64,000 bases of DNA from Pezicula radicicola (Eukaryota > Ascomycota > Leotiomycetes > Helotiales > Dermateaceae): positions 498,766-562,765 of the forward strand of contig PDUO01000021.1 in the NCBI GenBank assembly GCA_003008705.1. The letters are read 5' to 3'. The translations under genes were made by a program, and so were the position numbers. Shown here piece by piece: positions 45,470 to 57,256 of this stretch. Position 1 is the stretch's first letter, and the number at the start of each line of letters is the position of its first letter. A model generated the notes under the pieces. The model searched no databases and was not told where the DNA came from. It saw nothing but the letters and a program-made list of their open reading frames with translations.

Positions 45470-47335
45470 CTACACAGACAGAAAAGATCCTATCTGTGTA
45501 TTACACAGATCCGCAAACGTCTTCCCCACAATCTCGTTCCCGCAGATAGCCTCGAGTTGAGGTGGGTCGAAATCAAGCCTAGTCCAATTCCTGGGCATAT
45601 TCAAGTCATTCCCAATCCTTCCATTATTTTCCTTCCCCTTTTCTAATATTGTGAATCTCAATACCACCTCCGTCATGGTTACCACAATACTGATTATTAT
45701 GAGGACAATAATGATGTAGGTGATCATGCTCATCTTGTAGTCTGCAATGCTGTCACTAAGAATTTCTGCTAGGTCCAGGAAGACTCGGCAGCGCTCGTTG
45801 AGGACTTTGATACGTGGGGATATTTCGAGGTATTCCCGAATGGCAAAGTAGAGGGGATGTAAGGTTGGCTCGGAATCCCAGAAGAAGTTAGGCACGTCGA
45901 GAATATTGGAAGCTGTAACTCAGTTAGCCGATAGAAATAGAAAGTTCAGCAAAACTAGCTTACATAAATTGACATCCACGCGGCTCTTGAAAAGACGACC
46001 TAGGATCTTGACAATTTCTGTACGTCCCATTCCAAGAGTGCCAGTAAGTGCTAAGCGCTTTGGAACGTATTGTGCGTCTAACATCGTTCGGGACATCTTT
46101 TCCTCAAAGAAACTCAATTTAGTACTCTGCGCAATTGCGTGGCTCATTGCGAGTTTAATCATGTGGTCTCCACTTCTCAGTGTAATCATGTCGTTAAAGA
46201 TTCTTGGCCTTTCTACCAGTGGGCTGTACTCAAAGTGTAGCTCCTCCATCTCAAAATCGCTCTCATCTTGTGGCCGAGCGACAACAGATATTCCAGTATT
46301 GATTTCAGAAAACGTAAAATCCGCCAAGATATCTTTTTCTTGTCGCTCCGTAAAGTTCCAAAACACCACAACTCCATAGGAGAATACAAACATCTCAGCA
46401 AAAGTTGTCGCATCAGGTGTAATTCGATTCGGGCTGTCTGGCCTCTGGCTGTGTGCTTCCATCCGTGATTCTTCTCTGCCACGTCTTTCTTCATCTTCCC
46501 GTCTGCTCCTGAGTTCTTCAGACTCATTCCGCGGGCTCTCCTCACCTCCTCGTACACCATATGTGTCAGTATCCTCAAAGTATCCATCATGATAGTTTCT
46601 TCTCTCGCTCCTTTCAATCTCCTCGTCTAAAACCGCCTTCCCTCCAGGGCTCTTTAAGATAGGGCTGCTTCTGACCCGAAAACCTTCTGTTCCTGGTAGT
46701 AAGGGTAGATGGTAAACAGTGTACAGGCAATCATCATAAAGCTTCGTTTTGGCACCATGCCTATCCTTAACAAATGCTGCTGTAGCTTTGGTCTTGTAAC
46801 CTTCTGCTGTACAGTACGCTGTAACCCTTGCTAACCTTTCCGTTCGTTTCGCCTTTGGTAACCTCTCCGCAGCACTCTTTCCTCGTATGCCTCCTCTCTT
46901 CTTCAGTATGTCAATCTCGGTGTCTTTCAATGGACCCTCCTCATCCTCAACCAGTTTCTTCCCAAGTTCGTCAGCATCATCATCGTCAGAATCTTCCTTC
47001 TCGTTGACCGTTTCTGGAATCAAGACCAGCTTCTCGCTCGTTTTCGTACTTCTCCCGGGAACATTTTGCTGCGCTACACGTGCGCCAATACTAGGGATCG
47101 AGCCACGACGTTGGTTCGCAGCAGGAGGTTTCCGGCCAGGCGGCCCGCGTGCTTGACCAGAAGGGATTTCTGAGGCATATTGGAGGACATTATCGACTGA
47201 GATAAAACGGGTCGGGGTCCGTCGCGCAGCACCGGCACCACTGGTACTTGGTCTCTGTAGAGCTGTGTTTGTGCGGGGTATAGAAGGACGTTCGCGAGAA
47301 TCAGTGACCAAGACCCTTGGAGCTTTTGCTGCCAT
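45470..47335 (-). CDS. RMD1/Sif2 family (DUF155) membrane protein
   Basis: Exons 45964-47335 and 45470-45912 with a 51-bp intron give 604 residues. The join restores VNLSSNILDVPNFFWDSEPT, the hallmark of the family. The N-terminal ~190 residues are basic and low complexity. The DUF155 core runs from AKRTERLARVTAYCTAEGYK through EMFVFSYGVVVFWNF, MIKLAMSHAIAQSTKLSFFE and RLALTGTLGMGRTEIVKILG. The C-terminus has a membrane segment, ITYIIIVLIIISIVVTM. Yeast RMD1 and RMD8 are needed for meiotic nuclear division; Sif2 of fission yeast binds Sad1; the human relative RMND1 is mitochondrial. The acidic insert with EDSDDDDADELG suggests the Rmd8/Sif2 branch and not the mitochondrial one (inference). 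Confidence 0.9.
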
Positions 47336-47713
47336 TTAATTGATGTTTGCGAGTGAGATATTGTGGAGGTGGAGGGTTTTTGAAGGTCGGAGCTATCAAT
47401 CAACATCTCCAGATTTTGCTGCAAGTGGACGTCATTGGATCACACTAGCGTGTGTGTATCAACATAATGATAGTGACACGAACTGCGCCTATGCGTTCTG
47501 AACATATGGCTATTCTAGTATCTACATAAGGAATACGTCTTTAGGATATCTTCTTCTATCAAGCGAGGAATATTTATATGGATTAGGGTAGGAAGGCATA
47601 TTGTAATACTCGGTGATTTAAAGGAGGGCTCTTAGGGAAGTGAGTTGTTGACTTCATCATTTCCCCTTCTGGATAGTCTGTATCTAATAAACGTCTCTAG
47701 GTACGTAGTTTAG
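47336..47713. other. Intergenic spacer
   Basis: Promoter side of the RMD1 gene and 3' flank of the FAD oxidase. Nothing else visible. Confidence 0.4.
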
Positions 47714-49490
47714 CTAAAAAGAGTATGGGATTTTCTTATAAAAAAAGGAAAAGAAAGAAAAGACAAAAGAAGAAATTCCCATTTTTGCAGAACCTCCCTT
47801 ACCAGGAACAAGCTCAATGTTTTTGTTGAATACATTTGACGGGTCATACTTAGTCTTCAACACAACAAGCTTCTCATAATTAGGCCCAAAAATCTTCTTA
47901 GCAGGTGAACCAAAACCTGACTTACATTAGTATGGTAAAGTACACACAAAACAGATAAGAAGATTTCAACATACCATCATAATTACCATACTGGCCCGCA
48001 CCTTCCACGTCAATGGAATGACCCTCGTTCTCCATCCTAATCTTTTCATTTTGATATTTTGTCCCTATGGTCTTTGCCCAAGCACGACAGATAGCATCAT
48101 TCTCTGTGCTGGTCCATCTCGGACATATAACGACGTTTTGGTACATGCCACGATTTGCAAAAGCAGTAGCTGTATGTGGGACCTCGCAAATTTTCCTTTG
48201 GTCATGGTATTCCATAAGTATAATGGAACGAGCAGCCTCTGGGACTTTCGCCAGAAACGTGGTAAATTCGTCGATGAGCTCTCGGACAAAGGCAGGAGAA
48301 AGTGGTGTGATGAAGGCTATTCCGTTGGTTATCTTTCGATCGCCATGGGTCGCAAAGTACTTGGTAAGGCCGTTGAGTTGCGAGTACGGCATCTCAGCTA
48401 CCGTATTAAGAACCGGCTTCAGATCCAGCAGTGGTTTGTAGTATCGTTCACCGGAACTCGCTGATCCATTGTGGTACACCAATGCAAGTATTGCTATTGC
48501 ACCTCCCAATGTAGGTGGGGCAGCGAGACCCAGAATCATCCCATTGTTTCCATTCTCCGATGCATTCGGAACAGTATTCGTGAATTCCAGAACGGCATTT
48601 AAATTCTCAGTCGTGAACATAAGTATACCTGCCCAAACTGAGTTCGGCTGTGAATGAGCTCGGAATGTGAATTCTGTTGCAACACCAAAACTCTGACCAG
48701 CACCCCTCATAGCCCAAAATAAGTCCTGATTCTCCGTCTCCGAGGCCACTACGATTTGGCCATCTGCCAGTACAACTTGTACGGAGAGGAGATTGTCGAT
48801 GGCAAGTCCATATTTACCGCTCAACCAGCCATAACCACCTCCAAGGGTTAATCCTCCAATACCAGTATCTATCCGTAAAGGGGGTGTTAGCAATTACTTC
48901 TTCTGTAGGGGATTTGGAGTTATTGCTCTCGAGACATGTCTCGAGAGAAAACGCCTTGAAAGGGAATGCCCCAAGAAGAACTCCTCTTAAAATACTCCCG
49001 AATGGGAATGAAAGTGCTCCCCCCATACGTACGATTAACAGTTCCACCAACAGTAGCCAAATCATATTTCCCAGCTTCTACATCAACCTCTTCCCAAAGA
49101 CATCCACCCTGAGCAACAATACACATCTCCTCAGGTTTCACTATCACATTCCGCATCTTCGATAAATCAATGACAACTCCTCCATCAGAAGAAGAAGATC
49201 CACTTGTAGAATGACCTCCACCACAAACAGCGATTTCAAAGCCATTACTCGTTGCAAAGATAACAGTAGTAGATACATCCTCTGCAGTAGTAGGAAGAAC
49301 CACAATTCCCTGTGAAGGTTAGTTAAAGATAATGAATTCTTAAATATATGGCTGAACGAACGGCATTTTTCTCAGCACATTCACTCCAACGCTTCAAACT
49401 CTGTGTATGCCCCTCATCATGTGGCGTAATCACCTTGGAGGTCTTCAACGAACCCCGTAACGACTCGATCATAGCTTCAGTAATCGCCAT
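47714..49490 (-). CDS. Berberine-bridge-type FAD-linked oxidoreductase
   Basis: Four exons, 49362-49490, 49033-49309, 47975-48868 and 47714-47916, give 500 residues. The joins rebuild the family signatures: GIVVLPTTAEDV, the FAD-attachment stretch VCGGGHSTSG (His about 76), ATVGGTVNHTGIGGLTLGGG across the second intron, and YGNYDGFGSPAKK..YDPSNVF at the C-terminal BBE region across the third. Start chosen at MAITEAMIESL; there is no signal peptide, so it is probably cytosolic. The family oxidises alcohols, sugars or secondary-metabolite intermediates with flavin bound at the His, and sometimes also a Cys. No biosynthetic cluster surrounds it. The 164-bp second intron is long for this window and contains a perfect 22-bp palindrome. 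A dead transposon sits about 230 bp upstream of its start. Confidence 0.88.
48926..48947. repeat. Perfect 22-bp palindrome inside an intron
   Basis: Half-sites CTCTCGAGACA and TGTCTCGAGAG with no spacer. It lies in the second intron (48869-49032) of the FAD oxidoreductase gene. Confidence 0.85.
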
Positions 49491-49720
49491 TTTCGCGGGA
49501 AAGTAACCAAAGAATCCGAGACAAAGGATTTTCAGAAGATTAAACAAGCGTGTACTTTGTATTTATATACCGTTTACAGCTCGACCTCTAGAGTAAAACG
49601 CGGTAGGAGACTCTGCAACTTATCGTTGCTACATACCAATATGAAAACGGAATTGTTATTTGCCATGTACTACTTGATACACGGCATAGGCTATGCTAAA
49701 ATTTAACTAATCAGAGTGAA
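49491..49720. other. Promoter of the FAD oxidase, up to the transposon
   Basis: About 230 bp between the oxidase start codon and the Tc1-type element. The insertion has brought the element close to this promoter. Confidence 0.4.
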
Positions 49721-49722
49721 TA

Positions 49723-49757
49723 TACGAAGGCCGAGTTCAAAAGTAATGGACTGGTCC
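49723..49757. repeat. Left terminal inverted repeat of the Tc1-type element
   Basis: 35 bp, perfect reverse complement of the right end. Confidence 0.95.
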
Positions 49758-49841
49758 GAGCTTTTTTAGTCACATGACCCGAATAACCTCACGAATAATT
49801 AATACTATTTTGAACTTCAAACCCATATACTAGCCTCCACT

Positions 49842-51134
49842 ATGCCTCCGAAACACCCATATCTTGACGAAGCTGATAAGGTAGCCTTCCTTGGGCGTCT
49901 AGACGATGGAATACCTATTGGGATAGCTGTAAAGAGAGCTAGAATCGAAACACCTACCGTATATAGAATTTTACACCATTCAGACGAAATACAAATATAT
50001 AACAATAGCCACAACCTCCCTCCTCCTTCGATACACGACCGCGTAGCTGTTAAACCAAAGTCAGGGAGGCTACATATTATATCTGAGATAACTAGGAATC
50101 AATTACAAGCTGGTATTGAGCAGGATAGGCTCCATCGAGAAATGAAGTAATATAAGGTAGCCCAAGAGCTTGGAATTAAAGGATCTATATCTACTGTTCG
50201 GAGGGAGATGAGAGCCCGCCATTTATATCGAGTTAAACCTATAAAGAAGCTTGCCCTTACTCCTATACAAGAAGCTGTACGATACGAAATTGTACTCTCA
50301 CGAAAGTATTGGACGCTCGAAGACTGGAAAAAAGTGGTATTTACAGACGAGGCTTCTATACTAGTAGGAGAGTACCGGGGGAGGTATTTAATATCCCGAA
50401 CGCCAGAGGATAGATACGAGGAAGACTGCATTGAAGTCCGGTACAATAACTATAGTGAGGCGATGTTCTGGGGCTGTTTTTCGTACGATTATAAAGGGCC
50501 TTGCTATGTATACTATTCTGAAACACTAGACGAAAAAGCGAAATACCAGGACATTATAAATCGATATAACGTAGTTCTACTACCACAAAAACAAGTAGAA
50601 TAGGCTCGTCTATAAGCTATAGATGTTCTTAAATGGAAGAGGCTTAAAAGAAAGAAGCCAGGGAAGCCGGCGACTTGGGAGGTGTTTTGGATGAAGAATA
50701 TGATGAAGAGAGAGAAAGGTAAGGGAGGGATTGATTTTATGCGTTATGAACAAGAGGTTGTTATACCTCTCCTTATTCCCTTTATGGATGAGCTTAATTT
50801 AAAGGGAGAGGGTCCCTTTTCCCTTCAACAAGACGGCGCACCACCTCATATAAGTTAATATACCTCTTTATTATTAGAGTAGAAGGGTTATATACTTCAC
50901 GAACACCCTGGGAACTCGCCTGATATGAACGCAATTGAGTATGCTTGGATACCAATGAGAATAGCTATTACAAATGTATAGAATAGGCCTCATACTTTAG
51001 AATGGACAGAAAGAGCTTGGTATACTGAATGGGAGAAGATAAGTCAAGATACAATAAGGGGATGGATCACTAGTTAAATAGAGATTAATCAAAGGGTGTT
51101 GGACGACGAGGGGGGCAATCATTTTCATGGATAG
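49842..51134 (+). pseudogene. Tc1/mariner transposase (DD34E), seven internal stops
   Basis: A single frame of 431 codons with no frameshift. It is interrupted by stops at 50148, 50601, 50613, 50856, 50880, 50979 and 51075; the natural end is at 51132. An N-terminal helix-turn-helix region (IPIGIAVKRARIETPTVYRI) precedes the catalytic domain. The triad is Asp in KVVFTDEASI, Asp in SLQQDGAPPH, and Glu in NSPDMNAIEYAW, with 34 codons between the last two, hence DD34E, the Tc1 class. Every stop is TAA or TAG and none is TGA. Several sit where Gln or Trp would fit, as expected from C-to-T and G-to-A changes in CpA contexts (RIP). No functional product is possible. Confidence 0.9.
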
Positions 51135-51221
51135 AAGCTTAATTAGGCTTGTAATAGTTATTTAAAAGAGAGGCAATTCTAATGATTTTGAAGCTATTCC
51201 CAGTGCACGGACCAGGCGCTT

Positions 51222-51256
51222 GGACCAGTCCATTACTTTTGAACTCGGCCTTCGTA
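51222..51256. repeat. Right terminal inverted repeat of the Tc1-type element
   Basis: 35 bp, perfect reverse complement of the left end, followed by the TA target site. Confidence 0.95.
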
Positions 51257-51258
51257 TA

Positions 51259-52418
51259 TATAGTAACTACTGCTTACTAAATTTACTAGTAACTTTCAAG
51301 TTCTCCTATCACACCTTCATCCGGTCCCCCAAAAGCCATAAACATACCTCGCCTAATTCTAACCAATCAAGGTGAATATACATGCAGTAGCTACGGCTGC
51401 TTCCACTCCCACCAGTCCTCATATTATACCTTCATCGGATCCCCTTCCAGCCATCCAGCCATACAGATATTCACCTCCAGCGCCTCTAAAAGCCCACAAA
51501 AGCCACAAGGCGAGAACAACAAAAAGCAAATAAAATTCAGTGAGTAGGCAATAGTAGAAGAATAAGCGAACTAACGAATAGCGGATGGTAAAGTGATATA
51601 GGAATAATCCTATACTATATATTATATAGAGTTAAATAAAATGAAGTTGAATAAAGACTACGTATTCTGGCATTGGCAATGATGAGTTGGCGATGATAAG
51701 GCGGGCTCGGTAAGTAAGGCACTTAGGCTTCTATCAAGTAACACATGTCAAATAATAATTCGCTATGAAAATCAGCCACCGTGCTGTTATTGGGCTTGAC
51801 ATAACAACGGTGAGAAAAATGGCGCTAATCGTTGGTCTACGATTAGAAGTTTAAGGTAGGTAGAAGAACTAACTAAGTGTTCTGGAACCGATTTACGTAC
51901 GTATAGATCTTCTTTCCAGATGGACAAGCCGGCAATACGCGGCGCTAGTTGGGTCTCTTTTCACTCCCTTGTCACTTCCATACAGTCCATTTACATAGGC
52001 CTACCAAGTATCCAATCAATCCTTGTTATATATTCTAGATGGGGTGTGCCAACGCAGGATTGAAGATCATCCGTATCGCTTTCCCTTGCAAGTCTGTTTG
52101 ACTACAAAATGTCACTCCATAACTGAGGTGATTTTAGGTTAGTGAATAGATGCTGTTTCAAATTGGATCAAGGCCCTGACGCCTAAGCACCCTTGGATTT
52201 GAAAGGGCCATATTTGCTAGAGACATTTGTAGCACTTATATTTCACATGCATTGAGAACTAAGGCACAAAGGTCATCAAAGTCTATTTACGTTCAACAAA
52301 TCGCTTGCTGGCTACCTCTCTACTCCTCCGATGAAAGAAGCCTCACCATAAAAGTTTAAAGTTTTGATCCACAGAAAAGAACCTCACATCCCCTCGTCAT
52401 AATATCATCAAGATTCAT
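51259..52418. other. 3' flank of myosin-1 and right flank of the transposon
   Basis: AT-rich, 1.16 kb, with no gene. A Tc1-like relic may continue around 51290-51400, where the phrase TAATCAAGGTGAATATAC repeats, in diverged form, the left flank near 49708-49724. Confidence 0.35.
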
Positions 52419-55400
52419 TTACCAGTCGTCTTCGTCATCTTTCCCTTTTTGCATAGCACTCTGCCGAGCCCGTAATGCCTCTGCTAACCCTCCTGCTAAG
52501 CTTGGAGTCGGCGTGCTGCGACCACTATCAGCACCCCCATTATTCAAGCTCATACCAGAGTCATGAGGACGAGGCGCTGGGGGAGGAGCAGGTTTGCGAC
52601 CTGCTACAGGTCTCTTTGCTGGAGGTGCAGGAGGAGTGGGCTTGGCCCTCGCAGCTCCATTAAGGCCATTGGCCTTTCCAGGAGGAGGTGGGGGTGGTTG
52701 ATGACGGACAACGGGTGGTGGAGGAGGAGGAGCTTGTTCTTGCAGATAGGCAGAAGGAGCCCAACCTTGCCTTGCGCCATTCTTAGTTAACCACCATCCT
52801 AGTTTACTAGTTAGTCTTGTGGTGTATGAGTTTAGAGAGGAACACTTACCATTGTTCTCTTTCTGGAGAACTGTGACAAGTTCGCCCTTTGTCAATGAAA
52901 TTTCGGTTTCACTCTGGCCCGCAAAGTCGTACATGACAAGATACTGTGGTTCTTTTGGAACAGCAGCAGTAGGCGGCGCTGTCGGTGGCGGAGGTGGAGG
53001 CACTGCTCTTCCAGTGCTTGATTGATTCCGGGTATGACTAGGTATAGCTGCAGCAACGGGCTGGACAACAGACTGGGGCGGTTGAGGTACATTTCTTGAT
53101 GCTGTAGATACAGGTTTTGTGTTTCTCGTAGTATTTGATAACTTAGATGGGCGACCACCTGGACCACCAGGCTTAATAAGACCTTTGGTGGCAAAAGGCT
53201 TGGCTGGAACTGCTCTGCCCTTTGGCATGGGCCGTGACACTGAGTTTGGCGGCTCCCCTTGGCTCGTATGAATAGCTCCGCTCTTGTAGAAATCTACTGG
53301 CAGAGTCGAGTCTTTCATGACCTTAATCACAGCAAGCTTGTTTGGCTTCTTGGCATATTCAATCGAGTCCGAGATCTTCAGATTAAAACCACCAGGCATA
53401 GACATCGACATGTGTGTGAAAAGTTCTGTCTTTAAAACGCAATTCAACAACGGATCTGCCTCTTGCGGGGAGCCAACGCCCAATGAAAACCAGTCATCGC
53501 GACAGGTTGATGTGCCAACGTATTTTATGGCACCAAGAGGAATGGCTCTCTCGATGCTGATTTGAACTTGCTTGTTGACTACTTGCTGTGTGACGATGTA
53601 GAACTTGCTCTTCGTCAAGATGAGAATTCGAGGACTTGGCTTACTTGATCGGCCGAATTTTGTCTCCAGTATCTCACCCCTACATGACCAAATAGGTGTT
53701 TCATTTGAGGGAAGATTGATAGAATTTCGAATGCGCGATCCAGGGCCGGCGTTAGCAGCGATACCAAGGTAATCGCCCATGAAGCGTCTTGAGCCAAGAA
53801 GACTGAATCTTCGTCTCTCTTTGCGGCCTTGGAGAACTTGATGCCCGCGTTCCCGAAGCTTGAGAAACTCGGCACCAACTCTCTTCTTCCTCCAAACCCT
53901 CTGGATCCGTTGAGCAGCTTCAATCCGTACTCGTAAGAAAGCTCTCCAAACACGTTGAATACGAATAGCCATATTATGCCAATAGCGATCTCGCATATGT
54001 TCCAATGCAAACAAAGTCTCTGGTGCTTTGATAAAGGCCTTTGTCACACCCATCTGGAATTCTTCGGCAGGGATGCTTGTGTCCTTCATAATCTGTTTCG
54101 CTCCAGATTTGGCATCTCCTGTCCATGTATAATCACCTGCGTATGATGTTTGTGGTGATAGCAGGTAAAATCTTTCTACAAATTTGTCAAAGGTCTGTCG
54201 ATAGGCAAATCCAGCACGACGGATTCGAACGTTCTCCTGAAGACCAAGATATTTTACTTGATGCATGACGTTTGGAACATTGTACTCAGTGGCTGATTTG
54301 TTTTCGTTGGGCTTGATTGTTCGGATGTAGGATGGCTGTGCTTTCATCAAAGTAGCTACAAGGTCATTTGCGGAAGCTTTGATCTTGTCACCAGCAGTTG
54401 GTGGTGCTTTTCGATTGTCCTGGTCAACCTCGTGTGGGAAGAGCGTATGAACAAAGGCGTTCTGACTTTGGCCAAAAAGGTTAAGTAGACCCTTGAGCAA
54501 CTGATCTTTGTTCTTGTCTGTAATACCATCAATAGTATAACTCACATCACCAGCATAGTGCTTAATGATAAAGTTCCCCTGTCGAGGAGTCAAATGAGGA
54601 TTTGACATGCCATTAATAGCTTGTGCAAAAGTCCGGTCACATGCTGCAGGATCTGCGTGAGCCGTCTTTGTAGCATCCTTTAAAGCAGAGAAAACTCCAG
54701 GTGGCCTCGCGGCTTCAATCAAGTCGCACACAATCTTGTTATCGAAATATTTGATAGGTGTCCACTGAATCTGCTCGCGTGCATATTCTTCTTGTTCAGT
54801 TTTGAGAGTTAACTGTATGAAGATCTGCTGCAACTTTTCGTTTACATAATTGATGCATAGTTGCTCAAAACTGTTCTTCTCAAAAATCTCAAAACCATAG
54901 ATATCGAGAATACCGATTGAATTGGCTGGTGTGCCTCGGGCCTTTAGCGAAATGTTTACTCTCTCAACAATCCAATCAAACAGGTTGTTGTAAATAGCCT
55001 TGGCTAGGGCATCTCTTGTTGCCAAAGCTTGTGGAGGATTTGCTGGTGATTCTATGATCTCGCCACTACGAGGAGTAAGAACTCTGATTGTGATGGCTTT
55101 GATAAGATCCTCTGGCCGGACTTCAAGAAGATATGCTAGAAAGTCTACAACTGACTGATCAGTCACTTCAGCGTTTCCATCTTGGTCTTCTTTAAACTGT
55201 ATATTGCCGGCCCACAAAATTGCTGCCAGCATTCGGAATATCTCATCCTGCTCTCTCTGTGACAGCCCAATAACCTTCATAGCGTTGAGAGTATCACTAT
55301 ACTCAGCTAAATCATCAATACCATCAACATTGAAGCATTTCGACTTGCTCGTATAGAGATAGGTTTCTGGTGTTTGGATGCCGTAGTTCGCCCGATAATC

Positions 55401-56376
55401 CGCAGAAGCGCCCTTGGTGAACTGGTAGAAAATATGGAAATTTCTCTCATTCGTGATCTGCCCTACCACTCTTGACTTCTCCAGCAGATAATTTGTGATA
55501 TCAGCACCGACTGGCTCTCCCTGTGAATTAAACTGTAGTTGCAGGTATTTGCCAAAGCGAGAAGAGTTATTGTTGCGCAGAGTTTTGGCATTTCCAAATG
55601 ATTCCAGGAGGGGATTGGTAGCCAAAACCATGTCCTTAATTTCCTGAATGGATGAGTTGCTCCCGCCTGAGACATTTGCGACGTATTGCATGATCCGTTT
55701 TGCAGCCTCGGTTTTCCCTGCTCCAGACTCTCCGGATATAATCACACATTGGTTATCCTTGTAAGCATTCATGTTGTAATATGCGGATTCGGCGACGGCG
55801 AAGACATGAGGGGGCATCTGTATCAATCAGCTGGAGTTGCAAGAAGTCGGCGTCGCTCTAATTTACCTCCAACCTGTTCTTGCCCTTGTAGGAGTCCAAG
55901 ACCTGATCAGTATAGATTCCCACTACGAATAATTAGTATACTGCATTTTAAAATAGAGGTACTACTTACGATCTCTAAAAGGATTGACAGAGACCAGCAC
56001 ATGGCCAATGTAAGTCTGTGCACGCCTATCAGTATACCAACTTTATAACCCTAAAGCGCACCGCGGGGTTTTCTCTGGTCTCCGGCGCTTACATAGATCT
56101 CTCCATTCTCAAATCGTTTCTTCAAGTTCTCGTTGATCGCTTCATTTGAGACTTTGCTGATCAAGGTAAGATCAGACACTCCAACTTCCTTCTTCTTTGT
56201 CGTATCAAACGTTGCTTTCTTAATATTTGGTTTGCTATTCCCCGACTGATCTGCACGCCCTCCAGACTGTGCATTTTTATCGCCCTTCGGACGCCGACTG
56301 ATTCCCTATAACAGCAAATAGGTCAGCTCATCTGCGACTGATTATACAGGTCCAGCAGCCAAATGTGACTTACCAT
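52419..56376 (-). CDS. myoA: Class I myosin (fungal myosin-1)
   Basis: Six exons on the minus strand: 56374-56376 (the ATG alone), 56093-56305, 55970-56015, 55867-55922, 52850-55817 and 52419-52798, giving 1221 residues, normal for fungal myosin-I. It begins [10 protein letters not shown]. Motor domain: P-loop GESGAGKT (135-142), switch region [16 protein letters not shown], and [20 protein letters not shown]. Two IQ motifs follow ([15 protein letters not shown] and [13 protein letters not shown]), then the membrane-binding TH1 tail, a Pro-rich TH2 region, an SH3 domain ([25 protein letters not shown]) split by a 51-bp intron, and an acidic end DDEDDW that binds Arp2/3. Known role: actin patch assembly, endocytosis and polarised hyphal growth. 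The residue at the TEDS phosphorylation position appears to be Glu. Confidence 0.96.
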
Positions 56377-57084
56377 CTTGTGGTGCTTCCCGGGACCCCT
56401 ACCGGCTCTAATCGAGATGCGCCGAGCTTAAACGCGATCGTAGAAACGATCTACCGATCTAACACGTCTAAAGTGAAAAAATATTGGACGTGAGAACAGA
56501 GTGAACAGTTGCAGACAACACAGTCTCATCAAGAGCCAGTGTCGTTGACTCTAACGAACATTGTCTGAGGCAAGTATGTTCACGATGTTTTGGGCACAGC
56601 CTCCTATGCATCGGAGGCGGGAATACATCTGCCCGAACCTCAGCCTGCTGCGCGATGCGTTCTTGGGGAAAGATTTCGTCATGGAGCAAAAAATTTAAAC
56701 AACACTCAGCCTTGTACACGTACTCACTGTCGCCACGGAGAACTGATGCAGTAAGAGCGCGTAGGTAATCATAGCTGCGTCCCTTCTTGGGGCTTGTTCT
56801 AGGCTACCACACAAAGGACGCCTGGGACAACGTTCTACTCCCGGCGTGCGCAGCTATGGTTGATGCGACTTGTGGTTCCAGGTGTCAGGAATTGCTTAGT
56901 AATCATAGAAACTAGTCGAATGCTTGGCATTAGTCTTATATGGTGTAGCAACCCTACATCTGAATAGCTTCATCAATTCAGTCAGTTCTTTATTTATTTC
57001 TAACCCTAGGAACGACCAGTACGGTACACGTCTTCTTGGTATAACTACTGAGGAGCCATGGGTATTCAACCATTGAAGGTTAAC
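56377..57084. other. Upstream region of myosin-1
   Basis: About 0.7 kb holding the promoter and leader of myosin-1. Small frames on the minus strand (56468-56719, 56896-57153) have no motif. Confidence 0.4.
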
Positions 57085-57256
57085 TACCGTACGAATTAGT
57101 TTAGAAGACATGATTTTGAATGAATGTCTATTCAGATGATTTGAGTAACTCACTTAATCTAGTTAACTCACTTGATTTAAGTAACTTAGTTGACTTCGGT
57201 AACTTGCCTTTGTTGCCCCAATGAAAATAGTCTCTTATAAACCAATTTGTTCGGTA
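57085..57256. mobile_element. MITE family A, copy 2 (diverged)
   Basis: 172 bp with terminal repeats related to the copy at 29188: left TACCGTACGAATTAGTTTAG, right ATAGTCTCTTATAAACCAAT followed by TTGTTCGGTA, and TA at the edges. The centre shares the GTAACTTAGTTGACTTCGGTAACTTG type of motif with copy 1. It has more mismatches between its arms than copy 1, so it is older. Confidence 0.7.

Larger units (their letters stand above)
49721..51258 (+). mobile_element. Tc1-type DNA transposon, inactive
   Basis: 1534-bp element (49723-51256) flanked by TA on both sides (49721-49722 and 51257-51258), the target duplication of Tc1/mariner elements. Terminal inverted repeats are 35 bp and perfect: 49723-49757 and 51222-51256, starting TACGAAGGCCGAG. 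A full-length but stop-interrupted transposase frame lies within. The intact ends mean it could still be moved by a transposase supplied from elsewhere. Confidence 0.93.
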
